Below are positions 30,809 to 42,640 of a stretch of 64,000 nt of DNA, in pieces. The notes under the pieces are model-generated. The model did not search any database. It was not told the origin of the DNA and worked only from the letters and a program-made list of their open reading frames with translations. The number at the start of each line of letters is the position of its first letter. The stretch's first letter is position 1. Location of the stretch: NCBI GenBank assembly GCA_047967505.1, contig CM106538.1; one strand, written 5' to 3'. The translations under genes and the position numbers were made by a program. The DNA is from Dipteris shenzhenensis (taxonomy: Eukaryota > Polypodiophyta > Polypodiopsida > Gleicheniales).

Positions 30809-33800
30809 TTTTTAGTAATCAGGAGGTCAGTCGCCTTTGTCCTCAGTCATACTGGGGGTCCTTCAAGCTGGCTGCTTCAGCTCAAGGGACCTTGAAAGGG
30901 TAGCAGTCCCATCACACAACCCGCAGAGTCTTGGCAGTGTTTGGGAGGAACAATAGCTTTCTCACTAAGGAGTAGGATGCCATCCAAGAGCAGGCCCCCC
31001 TTTCTTGTGTTCCGCTGTAACTGTCTAATCTAGCCCACTGTAGGTTGGGGGTGTCCGTATGCCCAATTGAAACTAGAAAGCAGCAAGGCCACATAAACTC
31101 ATAGAGAAAATGTGAAATATAGACAAGCTCAAAACCAAGACTTCTGGGAGGAAGCAAGCAATTAAGAAGAAGAAGTCACATCACTTGTAGACTGCTAACA
31201 TCACCTGGCTCCCTCGACCTTGGCGATTCAGATAATTTCAGCTTAAACTGAGTTTGGTTAAGGCCTTCAGCTATCCAAATATTGTATCTTTCAGTTTTCT
31301 TATTGTCAGAAAAGCTCAACTGTGTACTCCATGCCTTCATCATTTGATTTTTGGTATCATTATATCAATTGCCATTCGATAGACCTATTCTAATGTATTG
31401 TGCCTTGACTGTCCTCTCTCCTGCTCTCTGAATTCTTGCTGCACTTTTCCCATCAATGTGTTATCATATTCACCAATTGCATAGTTTCTGAAGGAGAGAA
31501 CTTTGTGTGGTGTGTTGTCTTTACATTCTTCCATAGAACTTCCATGGCACGAGTTATGCATGCGCTTAGCCTGAGCTGCGGGGCACTTTTGGGCAGTCTC
31601 TGTGCATGCCTTGTGTGCTTGGGCTTAACTGCTAGGGATTACAAGACCCCCTCTTCCTCACAAGTAGCCCCGAACTGCATCAGTGGGTCTCAGAACACCC
31701 ACCCCCATTTACACCTGTGCACCCACCTGCTGCAGCAAAACAAATCAGCAAAGACTTCGATGCTCAGGCTAGGAAACTTGCATCTGAAACACACCCTGTG
31801 CAAACAACAATCAAGCAGGATCAAGGGAGGAAACAGGAGGCACCTAGACTAACAATCCTGTGCACCCTTATCTTGCTGTAGCAGAAAATTTGATTATTCC
31901 AGAATTGATGCGAGGTGATCTTTCTTTCATTTCTTTCAGGATGAGTAGAGATAGCTGGTGGGGTGGCATTCTCAAAGGTGGAAGATGCACTGAAGAAACT
32001 GGTCACAGCTAAGATTGTATCTCCAATGAGCGAATACATAACACTTCTAAAGGATTTCCCTATGATGGTCTGTTTGCAAGATATATGCTGAGGATTCCGA
32101 ATATAGCTTACTTTATGAGGAAAATCAGTTGCTTAAAGAAGGGAACACCAATTGTGAAATTTGTGGAAGACCGGTCTATAGGAAAGTGCGATTTCCATGA
32201 AATGCTAAAAATTTGGCAGTGAGAGAGGGATAAAGAAAATCTGCAAGTATCTCAGTTGGTAGTTTTGTCTTTTAGGAGAAATTCGATATGTGCTCTTGAG
32301 CGGTATGTTCTTGCTGCCCAGGGTGCAGCAGATAGGAAGGTTGAGGGAGATGCAGAGTTATAATTTACAGTATGTATAACATAGAATTACAAACAAGAGA
32401 ATGGGAACAAAAGCTCAATTTATTTCCTGACTCTCAAAGCTGGAAATGTTGAGTTGGTGTGGCTTAGCTTCATTGATGCTCAAGTGCAAAGTGCAGCAGA
32501 GAGCTGTGTCCTCTCCCAATATAAGTCAGTTGCAAAGCTAACAATAGGTTGAGACCCCATGTGAAGGATTCCTCGCCTTGCATGAACGGAGCAAAAAAGG
32601 AATAATGTCAATCCCATGTATCTCTGCTACCTTAAAGTGACTCACCTCAAGGTACAGCTAAACCCAGCACACTCAGGATGACTGACAATACTTTGCATTA
32701 AATATCTAAGGTAGCAATTAGCTTTCTTATATTGACCATTTCAATGAAGATGGTAACATGGATTAAGGCTATACTTACTGTCTGGTGTCTTACAACTTTT
32801 TGACATGTGCAATCCTGAAGATTGATTATCTCACTGTTTGATTTACAATAGCTAAATAACTTCTTAAGGATACTTGTGAATGACGTTTGAAGCCTGGGAG
32901 CATCTTTTTTCATGCTGAATATTACCATCTCGACATATATATTCACCACCACTTAAATCCAATTATGACGTCTATAGCCAATTGCAATCTGTTGCGATGT
33001 TTTGAGGTGTTCATTTTCTTTCCATTACCATCTTGGCATGGGGGCTATAGCGCTTCACATATGACTTCATCTTTGGCCTACAAAAGTTTCAATGAACTTA
33101 TTCACATGTCCCTTGTATTCTAAGATGACTAGCCCTCCTTTCTCTACTATGAAAATTGTAATTTAACATCACACATACAAACCTTCTGTCTTGGATGAGC
33201 GGTCTGTTTTGATTTTCATATTGTTCTCTAGCATACTCTAGTGCTCATTTGTATGTGCATCACCATGAGACAGAATTTTGACCCGATTCAATAAACATAC
33301 CAGATAGAGGAACAGCTGAACACGGTCTTTTAACAAACTTTGTGTTGCAGATTCAGAGTCTCATCATCCATCGTACCTACGTCACCTACAGAGGGACAAG
33401 GAGGGAGACGTGTATTGCCCAAAAGCTGATTTTTGGAGAAGGAAAGTGTTATGTCGACCATAATAATAGAATCTTATAACTTGGTTATGGAAAGGAGGGA
33501 AACCATGAGGGCTCGATGATGTTTGCATAGATGGAAATTACTTGCTATCAGGTAAAAGACTAGGGGCAATGTTAGGCCTAGGTAATAAGTTTGGACATGG
33601 AATTACTAGGTCCAAAGAGAGAATGGATTTACTAAGGTCCAACTTAGGAACATGGCCCTCAACGAGGTCCCATTTGGCAACATATTGCTAAGAGAGTAAT
33701 CCACATAGTTCTAAAGGAGGCTACCAAAAAAAGGCCCATAGTGCCAATGAGGCAACACTGACAAAGAATGAAGGGAGTTTGTGGCTGAGTGGTATGAGAA

Positions 33801-35500
33801 TCAGGGGCCCTCTATGTGGTTGGAGGGTGCAAATGTAAGTTTGAGAGTGCAATACTTGCAACACTAGTAGCAGAGCAGTTAGTGTTCCATGTCAGGAACA
33901 TAGAGGATTCTGATGGTTGATGGCAGCATTGCCGACGTGACTTGCATAAACAACAGATAGTGCAATGGAGAAGTCATGCAATAATGAAGCAGACAAGTTG
34001 TATAACGTTTGCCAATCGTTCAGCCTGAGTTTATTCTCTATGGGCATTGCAAATTGGACATCTTTATTGGCAGCATTCATAGTTGAAGTGAACCCCATTT
34101 GATCACTTTTTTTCATCGTCCTTGTACTTTGCTTCTCAATTATAGCTTTGGTCGAAGCTGTGCGCCAAAGTTGAGGTTTTTATTTAGTCACACCCACTGA
34201 AGTATTTTGCTTGTCTAATGGAGAAGTAAGCATATAAATGCTGGATGAACCTTAGAGCGATGGATAAGATCCCAAAGTATTGGTTGAGTTTGAACAAGCC
34301 TTCTTAAAAGAATGTTTACCTGCAAATGACCTTGAGAGGACATGGAAAGTTTAAAGTAGTTGTTATATGGGTAAAAACTCGCGAGTCCAATATAAATCTA
34401 ATTATAAAGAGACGGTCCTCAAGTTAAAAGGCATTGATGATTTTAAAATTTCATGAGGGGTCTAGACTCTAAAGTCATTTACAAGGTAGAGATGATAAGA
34501 AATTCTCCCAAAATCTTTCAAGAATCTATCAAGTATGCTGACTAGAAGTGGAACAGCCCAGAAACTCTGAATCCACTTTTGAAAAAAGACAACTATGAAA
34601 AAGTTAAGCAAGCAAATCTTTCCCTTAAACTGCCTTAAAAACCAAAAGGCGGGAGCTAAAGCCTCAAATAAACCTCAACAAAAGAGGCACATGCGGTGCA
34701 GGTATTACTGCTCAAAGGTACTTAAAAGTACACAGAAGTAGAGATTTATCATGGGGATAGCACCCATGTGTGTTGTTTATCATCATCAATGTGGTAGCCC
34801 ACTTTTGGCCCTCATGATTTAATGAGGATGCATGAAAATATCGAGGGGCAAGAAGTAAGAATAAGGGTCGATGATTGTGGCACAATTAATTTCTTAAACT
34901 TTTTCATTAGTTAAGAAAATGAAGCTGCTTGAGATTTCAAGTGCCCACAAATCTGTGGTCTTTCTTGGAAAGGCAATGATAAGAAAGTTTGGGACACCAT
35001 GACACATGGTGGAGAGGTGGACACTCAAGGCTATCAGGAATTTTCGGATTTTCAAATTATGCATCTCAAGAGAGCAGATGTTCTTCTAGGTCGAGAATTG
35101 CTTTAGAATGTCAATAACATAATGCCTCCAACTTTTCATGGCAAGGTATTAGCAAAAGAGCTCGTTCTGCAATATAGGTATAGTGTCACTAACAATTTTC
35201 TTAGAGTCCCCTTAAACTCTGAGTGAGATTTTCCGAGCCAAGAAGAAACTAAGGAAAACCCACCAAAATGACAACTAACATTACTGTACAGAGGGAATCT
35301 GGTTTAGGCAAAAAAATTAGCCATAATCATCATCATCATCATCATCATCATAAAAAAATTGCTATTTCCTCAAGTGAAAATCAATTTTAATGATAGGCTG
35401 ATCCTAGGTGCTTTATAAACGTAGCATATGGTTTTTCAAATTCCTGGGAACTCTCTTACAATGGAAATGGCAGGCTTGACTTAGTCCATGTCTGATGTAA
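30809..35500. other. No gene firmly recognised; possible decayed exons
   Basis: One plus-strand open tract, 32085-32220 (MLRIPNIAYFMRKISCLKKG, then FVEDRSIGKCDFHEMLKIW), looks protein-like but is not recognised. Another short tract follows an acceptor-like GTTGCAG near 33350 (HPSYLRHLQRDKEGDVYCPK). Neither has supported partners. (ATC)n lies at 35325-35351. Nothing else stands out in this 4.7 kb. Confidence 0.25.
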
Positions 35501-35615
35501 ATGTCACAAACACAAAATTAGGCACGATGAAAAGGCATACTAATCCCCACTAGACTTGTGCCCCAAGCAAGAAATCCCACAAGATCTCAGTAGTATTTTA
35601 GGTGTGCTCTCTTAC

Positions 35616-35967
35616 CACAGGATGAACTATCCTGGCTGGATGTACTGGTTCACCCTTGACCATTCTCATTTTCTCTACGTAGGCCTTGACTATAGCATCA
35701 CCAATGGGACCTCGACGCTTGCCACATTTGAAACACTGTACCAAAAGTCAGCGCATAAGTGCCACTATCGATCTGAAGCTTGCAAGCAAGAGTTAATATG
35801 AGCTGTCAAGTAAAGCATCCCTCCACTCAAAAATACATATTCGATAATACCTCTGTCCTGCGAGGATAATTCACATTTCCACAGTGTGGGTCCTCGCAAA
35901 TCCAGTTGCCATCTTCTAGAGGGCGTGGCTGTTTATTCCAGAAGTTAGTGCTTTTCTGCTCTGACAT
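35616..35967 (-). CDS. RanBP2-type zinc-finger protein, first two coding exons
   Basis: Exon A (35851-35967, 39 codons) begins MSEQKSTNFWNKQPRPLEDG, preceded by an acceptor GGCAG at 35978-35982 that implies an intron in the 5' leader. Exon B (35616-35735, 40 codons) begins CFKCGKRRGPIGDAIVKAYV and ends HPARIVHPV. Donors GAG|GTATTA and GTG|GTAAGA and acceptor GGTACAG|T are canonical, the intron is 115 bp, and both exons are phase 0. Across the junction the protein has W-x-C (NWICEDPHCGNVNYPRRTE), then C-x2-C: the RanBP2 zinc finger, closest in my reading to ZRANB2-type fingers that bind single-stranded RNA. The 3' part was not traced; a 32-nt piece after an acceptor near 35497 (TWTKSSLPFP) is a weak candidate. 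No stops or frameshifts. It is the best functional host-gene candidate here, though it could be a fragment. Confidence 0.75.
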
Positions 35968-35977
35968 TCCGTGGGCT

Positions 35978-38900
35978 CTGCCAGTAAATTTCACATTAGT
36001 ACTGGTCCTTCAATGAACAGACAGGATCAAAATTTTATGTTCATTGTATTTCCTCATAAAAATTCTCCAAAAAGGTTTGACGAAACCCTGTCATTGAAAA
36101 CATTCATCTTTAGTGTGAATAGCCAAAAAAGGCGGTCCCAGCAAACACAACAATATGTATCCACGCAGGTATTAGAGCCATCTGTCTCCTTTGCCCAAAA
36201 CCCCCGTGTTTTCTGGGAATTAAATGGTTTTGCTACATTGCAGCGGGGAAGTAAAATACATGCCTTATCTAAAGGGTTGGATTTGAATTCCGCGTGTACT
36301 ACAAATGTCAACCATGACCTCGGTCTCTCTATTGCATTGCTCATGGGAAGGCACAACCTCCATAAGACTTTCCCTCCCGTATAACTACTAGACGAAGACT
36401 GTGCGAGTTCCCTTGAAAGGTAAGACGCATTGCGCAATACAAATTACATAATTCGACTTTTGCATATTTCAGCTGGCAACATAGCAAGTTAAGAACTGGC
36501 CCATCTCGTTGCATCTTCCAATCATCCACAATAGAGGACAAGTTTCAAATTCCTTTCGATAGTACATCGACTTGCAGGACCTTCGAAAGCAACTTCTTGT
36601 CGCGGGATAAGCCTAACACGATAGTAAGGCACTTCTCCTCATCGCAAAGGTGTCTTCCAAGGACGGAATCCACTTTTTATGATCCCCACGCAATAGGTGC
36701 AATGTCAAAATGGGACGTCAGGATACATTACAACATGTCATAATGACGATCATCGCAGTTTGGTCCAGACTCCAGAGAGTGATGGTGCAAAATGCAGGGT
36801 AAAGAAGCCATTAAAGACGAATTGCGACGCGCAGAAAGCGACCCAAATACAAATAACTGCACAGAAAACCTCCGCGACAGGTAAAGCTATTGATCTGGGA
36901 ATGCCCAAGATGCATTGACAAAAAACGAGCGAAATCGGGCTATGTTGAATCACAATCTATGTAGCATTTTGAAAACAAGATAGAGGATTCCAAAACAAGA
37001 TTAACCTGGAGGAAGGGCGCGAGTGTTTGGGCATTGGATGCTATGCTTGAGGTTTGAGGAAGCTCTCAGAGACAATAGCAAATGGAAGCATAGGAATCCT
37101 TTCAACACGCACGGAAAGCATGGCAGTTAGAGCATCTATATTCTTAACCAACCTCAGCTCACCCTCTTATGCCATGAACCTCTCAGTCCTTTGTTATTAT
37201 TATTAGCGGTTTCGTTACACTTTTCATAAAAAAGTGCCACACCATTTTTCACCATGTGGCCCCCTATTATTTCGGTTTTTTCTCTTTCACTCTGTGTGTT
37301 ACGGAGTTTGCAAATCATTCGGACTTTCCTATACACGGGCTTCCATCATAGGTGTTGCAAATTAATCATTCATTCTTCTTGACAATTGTTTTCCTTTGAC
37401 ATAACCAATTGCCTTGACATAACCAATTGAAGGCAATGCTCACGAGTACTTGTACTCCTTTGTTGCACATGTAGACATTTCAGTAGTAGTCTCATAGTAG
37501 CTTTTTGACAGCCTCTTCCCTCCACGGCCCTGGTTTGCAAGCCAATTGGCTGCCAAATTTCAAACTTGGTTCACTCGTTGGCTCTTTTTTTTTGGGTGGA
37601 AAACCTGGTTCTCTAGCAGAAAAGCCAATCACTATAAGTCAGCCTGGACAGCGACGACATGGTGGTTTACATACCACCCATCTCACTTGAATAGGCTCTT
37701 ACACATAAGAGCAATATTCCGCTTATTATTATTATAAGAGCAATAGTCACATAAGAGCAATAGTCAACTTATCATTATTATAGCTTTTATTTTTTGTAAC
37801 TTGCCCACTTGACTTGCTTGAGACCTACACACCCACGTCCCATGAGTGTAGGCCCCTCAAGAGAGGGCACATCACACCTCTCTTGAGTGCACGAGAGGAT
37901 TTACCCTCCCCTGTCCCCTTATATGAGAGTCAGTGAGACCCAATGGCAACCATAGGCTATGGAAGCACTCAAGGTTGGTGCCTCCAACCATTCTCAGCAT
38001 TGGAGACTCTCTTATATACATCCCTTCAAAGAATCAAAAGGTTTATTTGACCTTCACTACAAGGGAAACCTTAGTGTGAGCAAACAATTTGTCATGAAGA
38101 GTACATCTTTTAAGGAAGTCAAGTTAGGTAAACCGAAGAAAATGGCTAATAAGAGAAAACAAATACAATTTATGTATATGTAAAGTACGTGGTAAAAAGT
38201 GTGTCAAAAGAAACAACAATCATTCGTCAGCATCCATATAATGCATGTAAAGTGGGCGAGGACTTGTTGGTATGATAAGCTTTGTGCAAGTTTTGTTAAT
38301 TACTCTACATTCTCTCTAAAAAATAGGGTCACTTATTACTCATTCCATTTACAACATTTGCTACGTTGATAGATAAAAAGGATAAGCGACTATCCACATG
38401 TGCAACGTCATTTTTTTCTCATGGCTATAACATTGGAACTACTGCGGGAAAGAAAGTTAAAGGTCTTTAACTAGAGCTGTTGCCACCGTTTAGAGGTTCA
38501 CTCCATGTATACTATAGCTAAGGTATGCACACTCCCAGGCAAGGTAATTGAAATCAGATACTGCGTAGTCCACGTGGCACCTCCACTAGTTAATATATGC
38601 CCAGATATGTATGAGTGCATTCTGAGCATAGGCAATTGTTGTAGTTAGATGCTTCTTTAGTATACAAAGAGGAAACACATATAATAGGTAGGGGGACATA
38701 TTTCTAGGCCCTTAGTGCCGAAATACCCATAAGAAACAAAGGCAACAATTGAGGTAATAAAATACAAAACAATATAGTTGAGACTCAATCTCTATTCGAG
38801 ACAAGGGTATTGACATGCGCATACGTTCAAGCCATGAGGATTATGGAAGGGACTAAAAATGGAAATTTCCTATGCCTCTTCTCTCCTGGTTGGCTGCGTG

Positions 38901-39370
38901 GTAGCATCAGCAATGTCCATCATGAACTTCATGTTATATGTGGAGCTAGATCTTTTTTTCGAGATTTTTTTTGGGCCATGCTTTGGACCCAGGCATGCTC
39001 ATACCCATTCCGTGAAGGGGAGGTAGGGGAGGCAATGCCCCCCCTAGGACGTTGCCGGGGGGTTCTAAGGGGGTTTGACGACATGCATTAGGCCCCCCTT
39101 GGTGGGGGTTTGAGGGCAGGCCCCTGAAGCTAAAAATACATCAAAATTGATGCATGAGTTGCTCACAAGTTGTGTGGTCAAGTTTGTAAGATAAGAAGTG
39201 TGGCTCACATAGCAAGAAAGCACTAGATATAATGCTTGTATCTTGTATCTTCTCGCTAAGTGAACCATGCATATTGGTGTCTCTTTGTCTTTTCCATTCT
39301 GTGTGTTTTCTGTATTGTGTATTTTACGTGTTCCACGTCTTGCATTGTTGCTCCGTTATCACGTTGCTCC
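35978..39370. other. 5' flank of the zinc-finger gene and unannotated DNA
   Basis: 35978-36950 on the minus strand may hold the 5' leader and promoter of the zinc-finger gene; it has several open but unrecognised stretches and a TGACGTCC word near 36715. From 37 kb to 39.3 kb nothing is recognised except G-rich palindromic text at 39030-39120, and what is probably the LTR belonging to the PBS at 39376. Confidence 0.3.
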
Positions 39371-39375
39371 TAATA

Positions 39376-39547
39376 ACTAGTATCAAAGCATTTGTTTTAG
39401 CAATGTCCATTGACTCGTTAGGAAGGAGTGGGAGCAATGACAATAGAAGGCAAGTTAAAAATTGAAAAGTTCAATCACAAGAACTACCAGTATTGGAAGC
39501 TACAGATTGAGGATTATTTATACCAAAAGAATTTTTCTTGCCATTAG
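39376..39547 (+). pseudogene. Copia PBS and gag start, truncated
   Basis: CTCCTAATA, then CTAGTATCAAAGCA (to 39390), resembles an LTR end followed by the initiator-tRNA primer-binding site. An ATG at 39437 opens 36 codons reading MTIEGKLKIEKFNHKNYQYW and KLQIEDYLYQKN, matching the N-terminus of copia gag (KIEKFNGxNFxxWKxxxEDxL). The frame stops at 39547, just before the satellite array begins. Confidence 0.65.
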
Positions 39548-39555
39548 GCAGGATC

Positions 39556-42500
39556 GCAAATGCTTTGGATGGTTGAAGTAGCCCCAAACCCCATTTTTCA
39601 CCAAGTGTTATGCACAACCGGTAAAAAACACGCTTTGAGGTTTGTTATTCAAACACACTCATTCCTGATGTTACTGATACTTTGCACCTATATCAATCCC
39701 AAATATGTTGATGCATGTGCAAAGTATCGTGCCCATCGGATAGCTTTGGATTGTCAAAGTCACTACAAACCCCATTTTTGACCAAGTGTAATGCACAACT
39801 GTCAAAAAATAATATCTGAGGTGTGTGATTCCAATGCACACATACCCGATGGGCATGATACATTGCATGTGTGTGAATCCCATCTATGTTGAGATGCATG
39901 CAAAGTATCATGCCCATCAGATATGCTTTGGATAGTCAAAGTCGCCAAATCCCCAGTTTTCACCAAGTGTCAAAAAATAGTACCTGAGGTGTGTTATTCG
40001 AACATGATCATACCCGATGGGAATGATACTTTACATGTGCCTAAATACCATTGAATCTGAGGTGTGTGAAAAGTATCGCGCCCATCAGATATGCTTTGGA
40101 TGGTCGAAGTCGCCATAAACCCCATTTTCAGCAAGTGTTATGAACATCGTAAAAAAATAGTGATGTGAGGTGTGTTATTCGAACACAATCATGCCCTATG
40201 AGGACCCTATGGTCAGGATACATTGCACTCACATCAATACCACCTACACTGAGGAACGTGCAAAGTATCATGCCCATTGGATAGGCTTTAAATGGTCGAA
40301 GTCACCACAAACCTGTTTTTCACCAAGGCAAAAAACATGCTCTAAGGTGTGTTATTCGAACACGATCATACTCGATGGGCATGATAATTTATATGCACAT
40401 AAATCCAACATATTTTAAGGTGTGTCCAATATATCATGCCCATTGGATATGCTTTGGATGATCAAAATCACCACAAACGCTGTTTTTGACCAAGTATTAT
40501 GCACACCCGTCAAAAAATAGTATCTGAGTTGTGTTATTTGAACGTGAACATACTTGATGGATAGGACACTATGCACACATGTCAATACCACCTATGTTGA
40601 GGTGTGTACAAAGTAACGTGCCCATCGGATTTGCTTTCAATCGTTGAAGTTTCCATAAACCCCCTTTTGCGTAAAGTGTTATGCACATTGTCAAAAAATA
40701 CAATCTGAGGTGTGTTATTCGAAAGCGCTCATACTAAATGGGCATGATACCTTGCATACAAGTCAATCCCACCTACTCTTAGGCATACACAAAGTATCAT
40801 GCCCATCGGATATGCTTTGGATAGTCAAAGGCACCTGAAACCCCATTTTTCACCAAGTGTTATGCACAACTGCCAAAAAACATGTTCTGAGTTATGTTAT
40901 TCAAATGCGCTCATACCCGATGGGCATAATAATTTTCACATGCATCAATCTCACATATGTTGAGGTGTATACAAAGTATCGTGAATGCTCTCATACCCGA
41001 TGGGCACTTTTCAAAGTAATATGGACAATTGTTAAAAAACTGTATTCGAGCTGTGTTATTTGAACGCACTCATACCCAATGGGCATGATAATTTTCACGT
41101 ACATTAATCCCACCTATTTCGTAAAGTGTTATGCACACTGTCAAAAAAGACAATCGGAGGTGTATTAGTCAAGTGCGCTCATACCCGATGGGCATGATAT
41201 CTTGCACAGGCAGCAATCCCACCTACGCTAAAGCACGTATGAAGTAGAGTTCCCATTTAATATGCTTTGGATGGTCAAAGTTGCCACAAACCCCCTTTTT
41301 CACCAAGTGTTATGCACAATAGGCAGAAATATACTCTGAGGTGTGTTATTGAAACATGCTCATACTCAATGGGCATGATACTTTGCATGCACATCAAATT
41401 TCAATCTCACATATATTGAGGTGTGTGAAAAGTATCGTGCCCATTGGGTATGATTTGGATGGTCGAAGTTGCGACAAAGCTCATTTTGACCAAGTGTTAT
41501 GCAAAACTATCAAAATTTATGCTATGAGGTGTGTTATTCGAATGCACACATACTCGATGGGCAGGATACTATGCATATGAGTCAATCCAACCTATGTTGA
41601 GGTGCATGCAAAGTATCGTGCCCATGGGACATGCCTTGGATAGTCGAAGTTGCCACAAACCCATTATTTAGCCAACTATTATGCAAAACAGTCAAAGAAT
41701 AGTATCTGAGGTGTGTTATTAGAATGTGCACATACCTGATGGGCATGATACTATGCATACATGTGAATACCACCTAGATTGAGGCACGTGCAAAGTAAAT
41801 TTCCCATCAGATATGCTTTGGGTGGTCGAAGTCACCATAAAATCCCTTTTCTGTAAAGTGTTATGCACACTGTCAAAAAATACGATATGTGGTATGTTAT
41901 TCGAACATGCTCATACCTGATGGTCATTATACCTTACCTGCAAGTTCGTAATACTAATATGAGGCATGTGCAAAGTATCTTGCCCATCATATATGCTTTG
42001 TATGGTCGAAGTCACCACAAACCCCTTTTTTAACCAAGTGTTACGCACAATTGGCAAAAAACACGCTCTGAGGTGTGTTATTCGAACACGCTTGTACCCG
42101 ATGGGCATGCTACTTTTCAAGTGCATCAATCACATAAATTTTGAGGTGTGTGAAAAGTATTATGCCCATCAGATATTTTTTTGATGCTCGAAGTCGCCAC
42201 AAAACCCCATTTTTGACCAAGTAATACGCACAATCATCAAAAAACAGTATCGAAGGTGTGTTATTCAAATGCACTCATACCCTATGGGCATGATACTTTG
42301 GATGCACACCAGTACCACCTATGTTGAGGTGCGTGCAAAGTATCATGCCTATTTGATATGCTTTGGATGGTCAAAGTCGCCACAAACCCCATTTTCCACC
42401 AAGTGTTATGCATAGCCGGCAAAGACCATGCTCTGAGGTGTGTTATTCGAACGCGCTTATACCCAATTTGCATGATACTTTGTACATGAATCAATCACAC

Positions 42501-42640
42501 ATATGTTGAGCCACATGCAAAGTATCACGCCCATCGGATATGCTTTGGATAGTCAAAGTCGCCACAAATCCCGTTTTTCACTAAGTGTTATGCACAATCG
42601 TCAAAAAATAGGTATTGGAAATTGGAATTGAGTTGAAAAT
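39556..42640. repeat. Satellite array, about 17 monomers of about 180 bp
   Basis: A diverged head-to-tail array. The landmark CCGATGGGCATGAT recurs near 39849, 40018, 40208, 40376, 40557, 40737, 40919, 41081, 41189, 41370, 41558, 41738, 41919, 42100, 42286 and 42466, mostly 168-190 bp apart, with one short unit near 41081-41189. Each monomer contains TATGCTTTGGATGGTCGAAG, CACCAAGTGTTATGCACA and GAGGTGTGTTATTCGAA. Many carry an inverted repeat formed by GGGCATGATACTTTGCA and TGCAAAGTATCGTGCCC around an inner CACCT-ATGTTG-AGGTG. Short ORFs across it are by-products. The array ends in a partial duplication near 42600-42700. Confidence 0.9.

Noticed and set aside
35556-35801. 81-aa plus-strand ORF
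   Set aside because: Shadow of exon B of the zinc-finger gene on the opposite strand.
36054-36437. 127-aa minus-strand ORF upstream of the zinc-finger gene
   Set aside because: Possible leader or upstream exon, but no domain and no splice pair could be supported.
39556-42640. Regular repeats that might suggest a CRISPR array
   Set aside because: Units are about 180 bp, diverged and contiguous, with no unique spacers, in a plant-like genome: a satellite.
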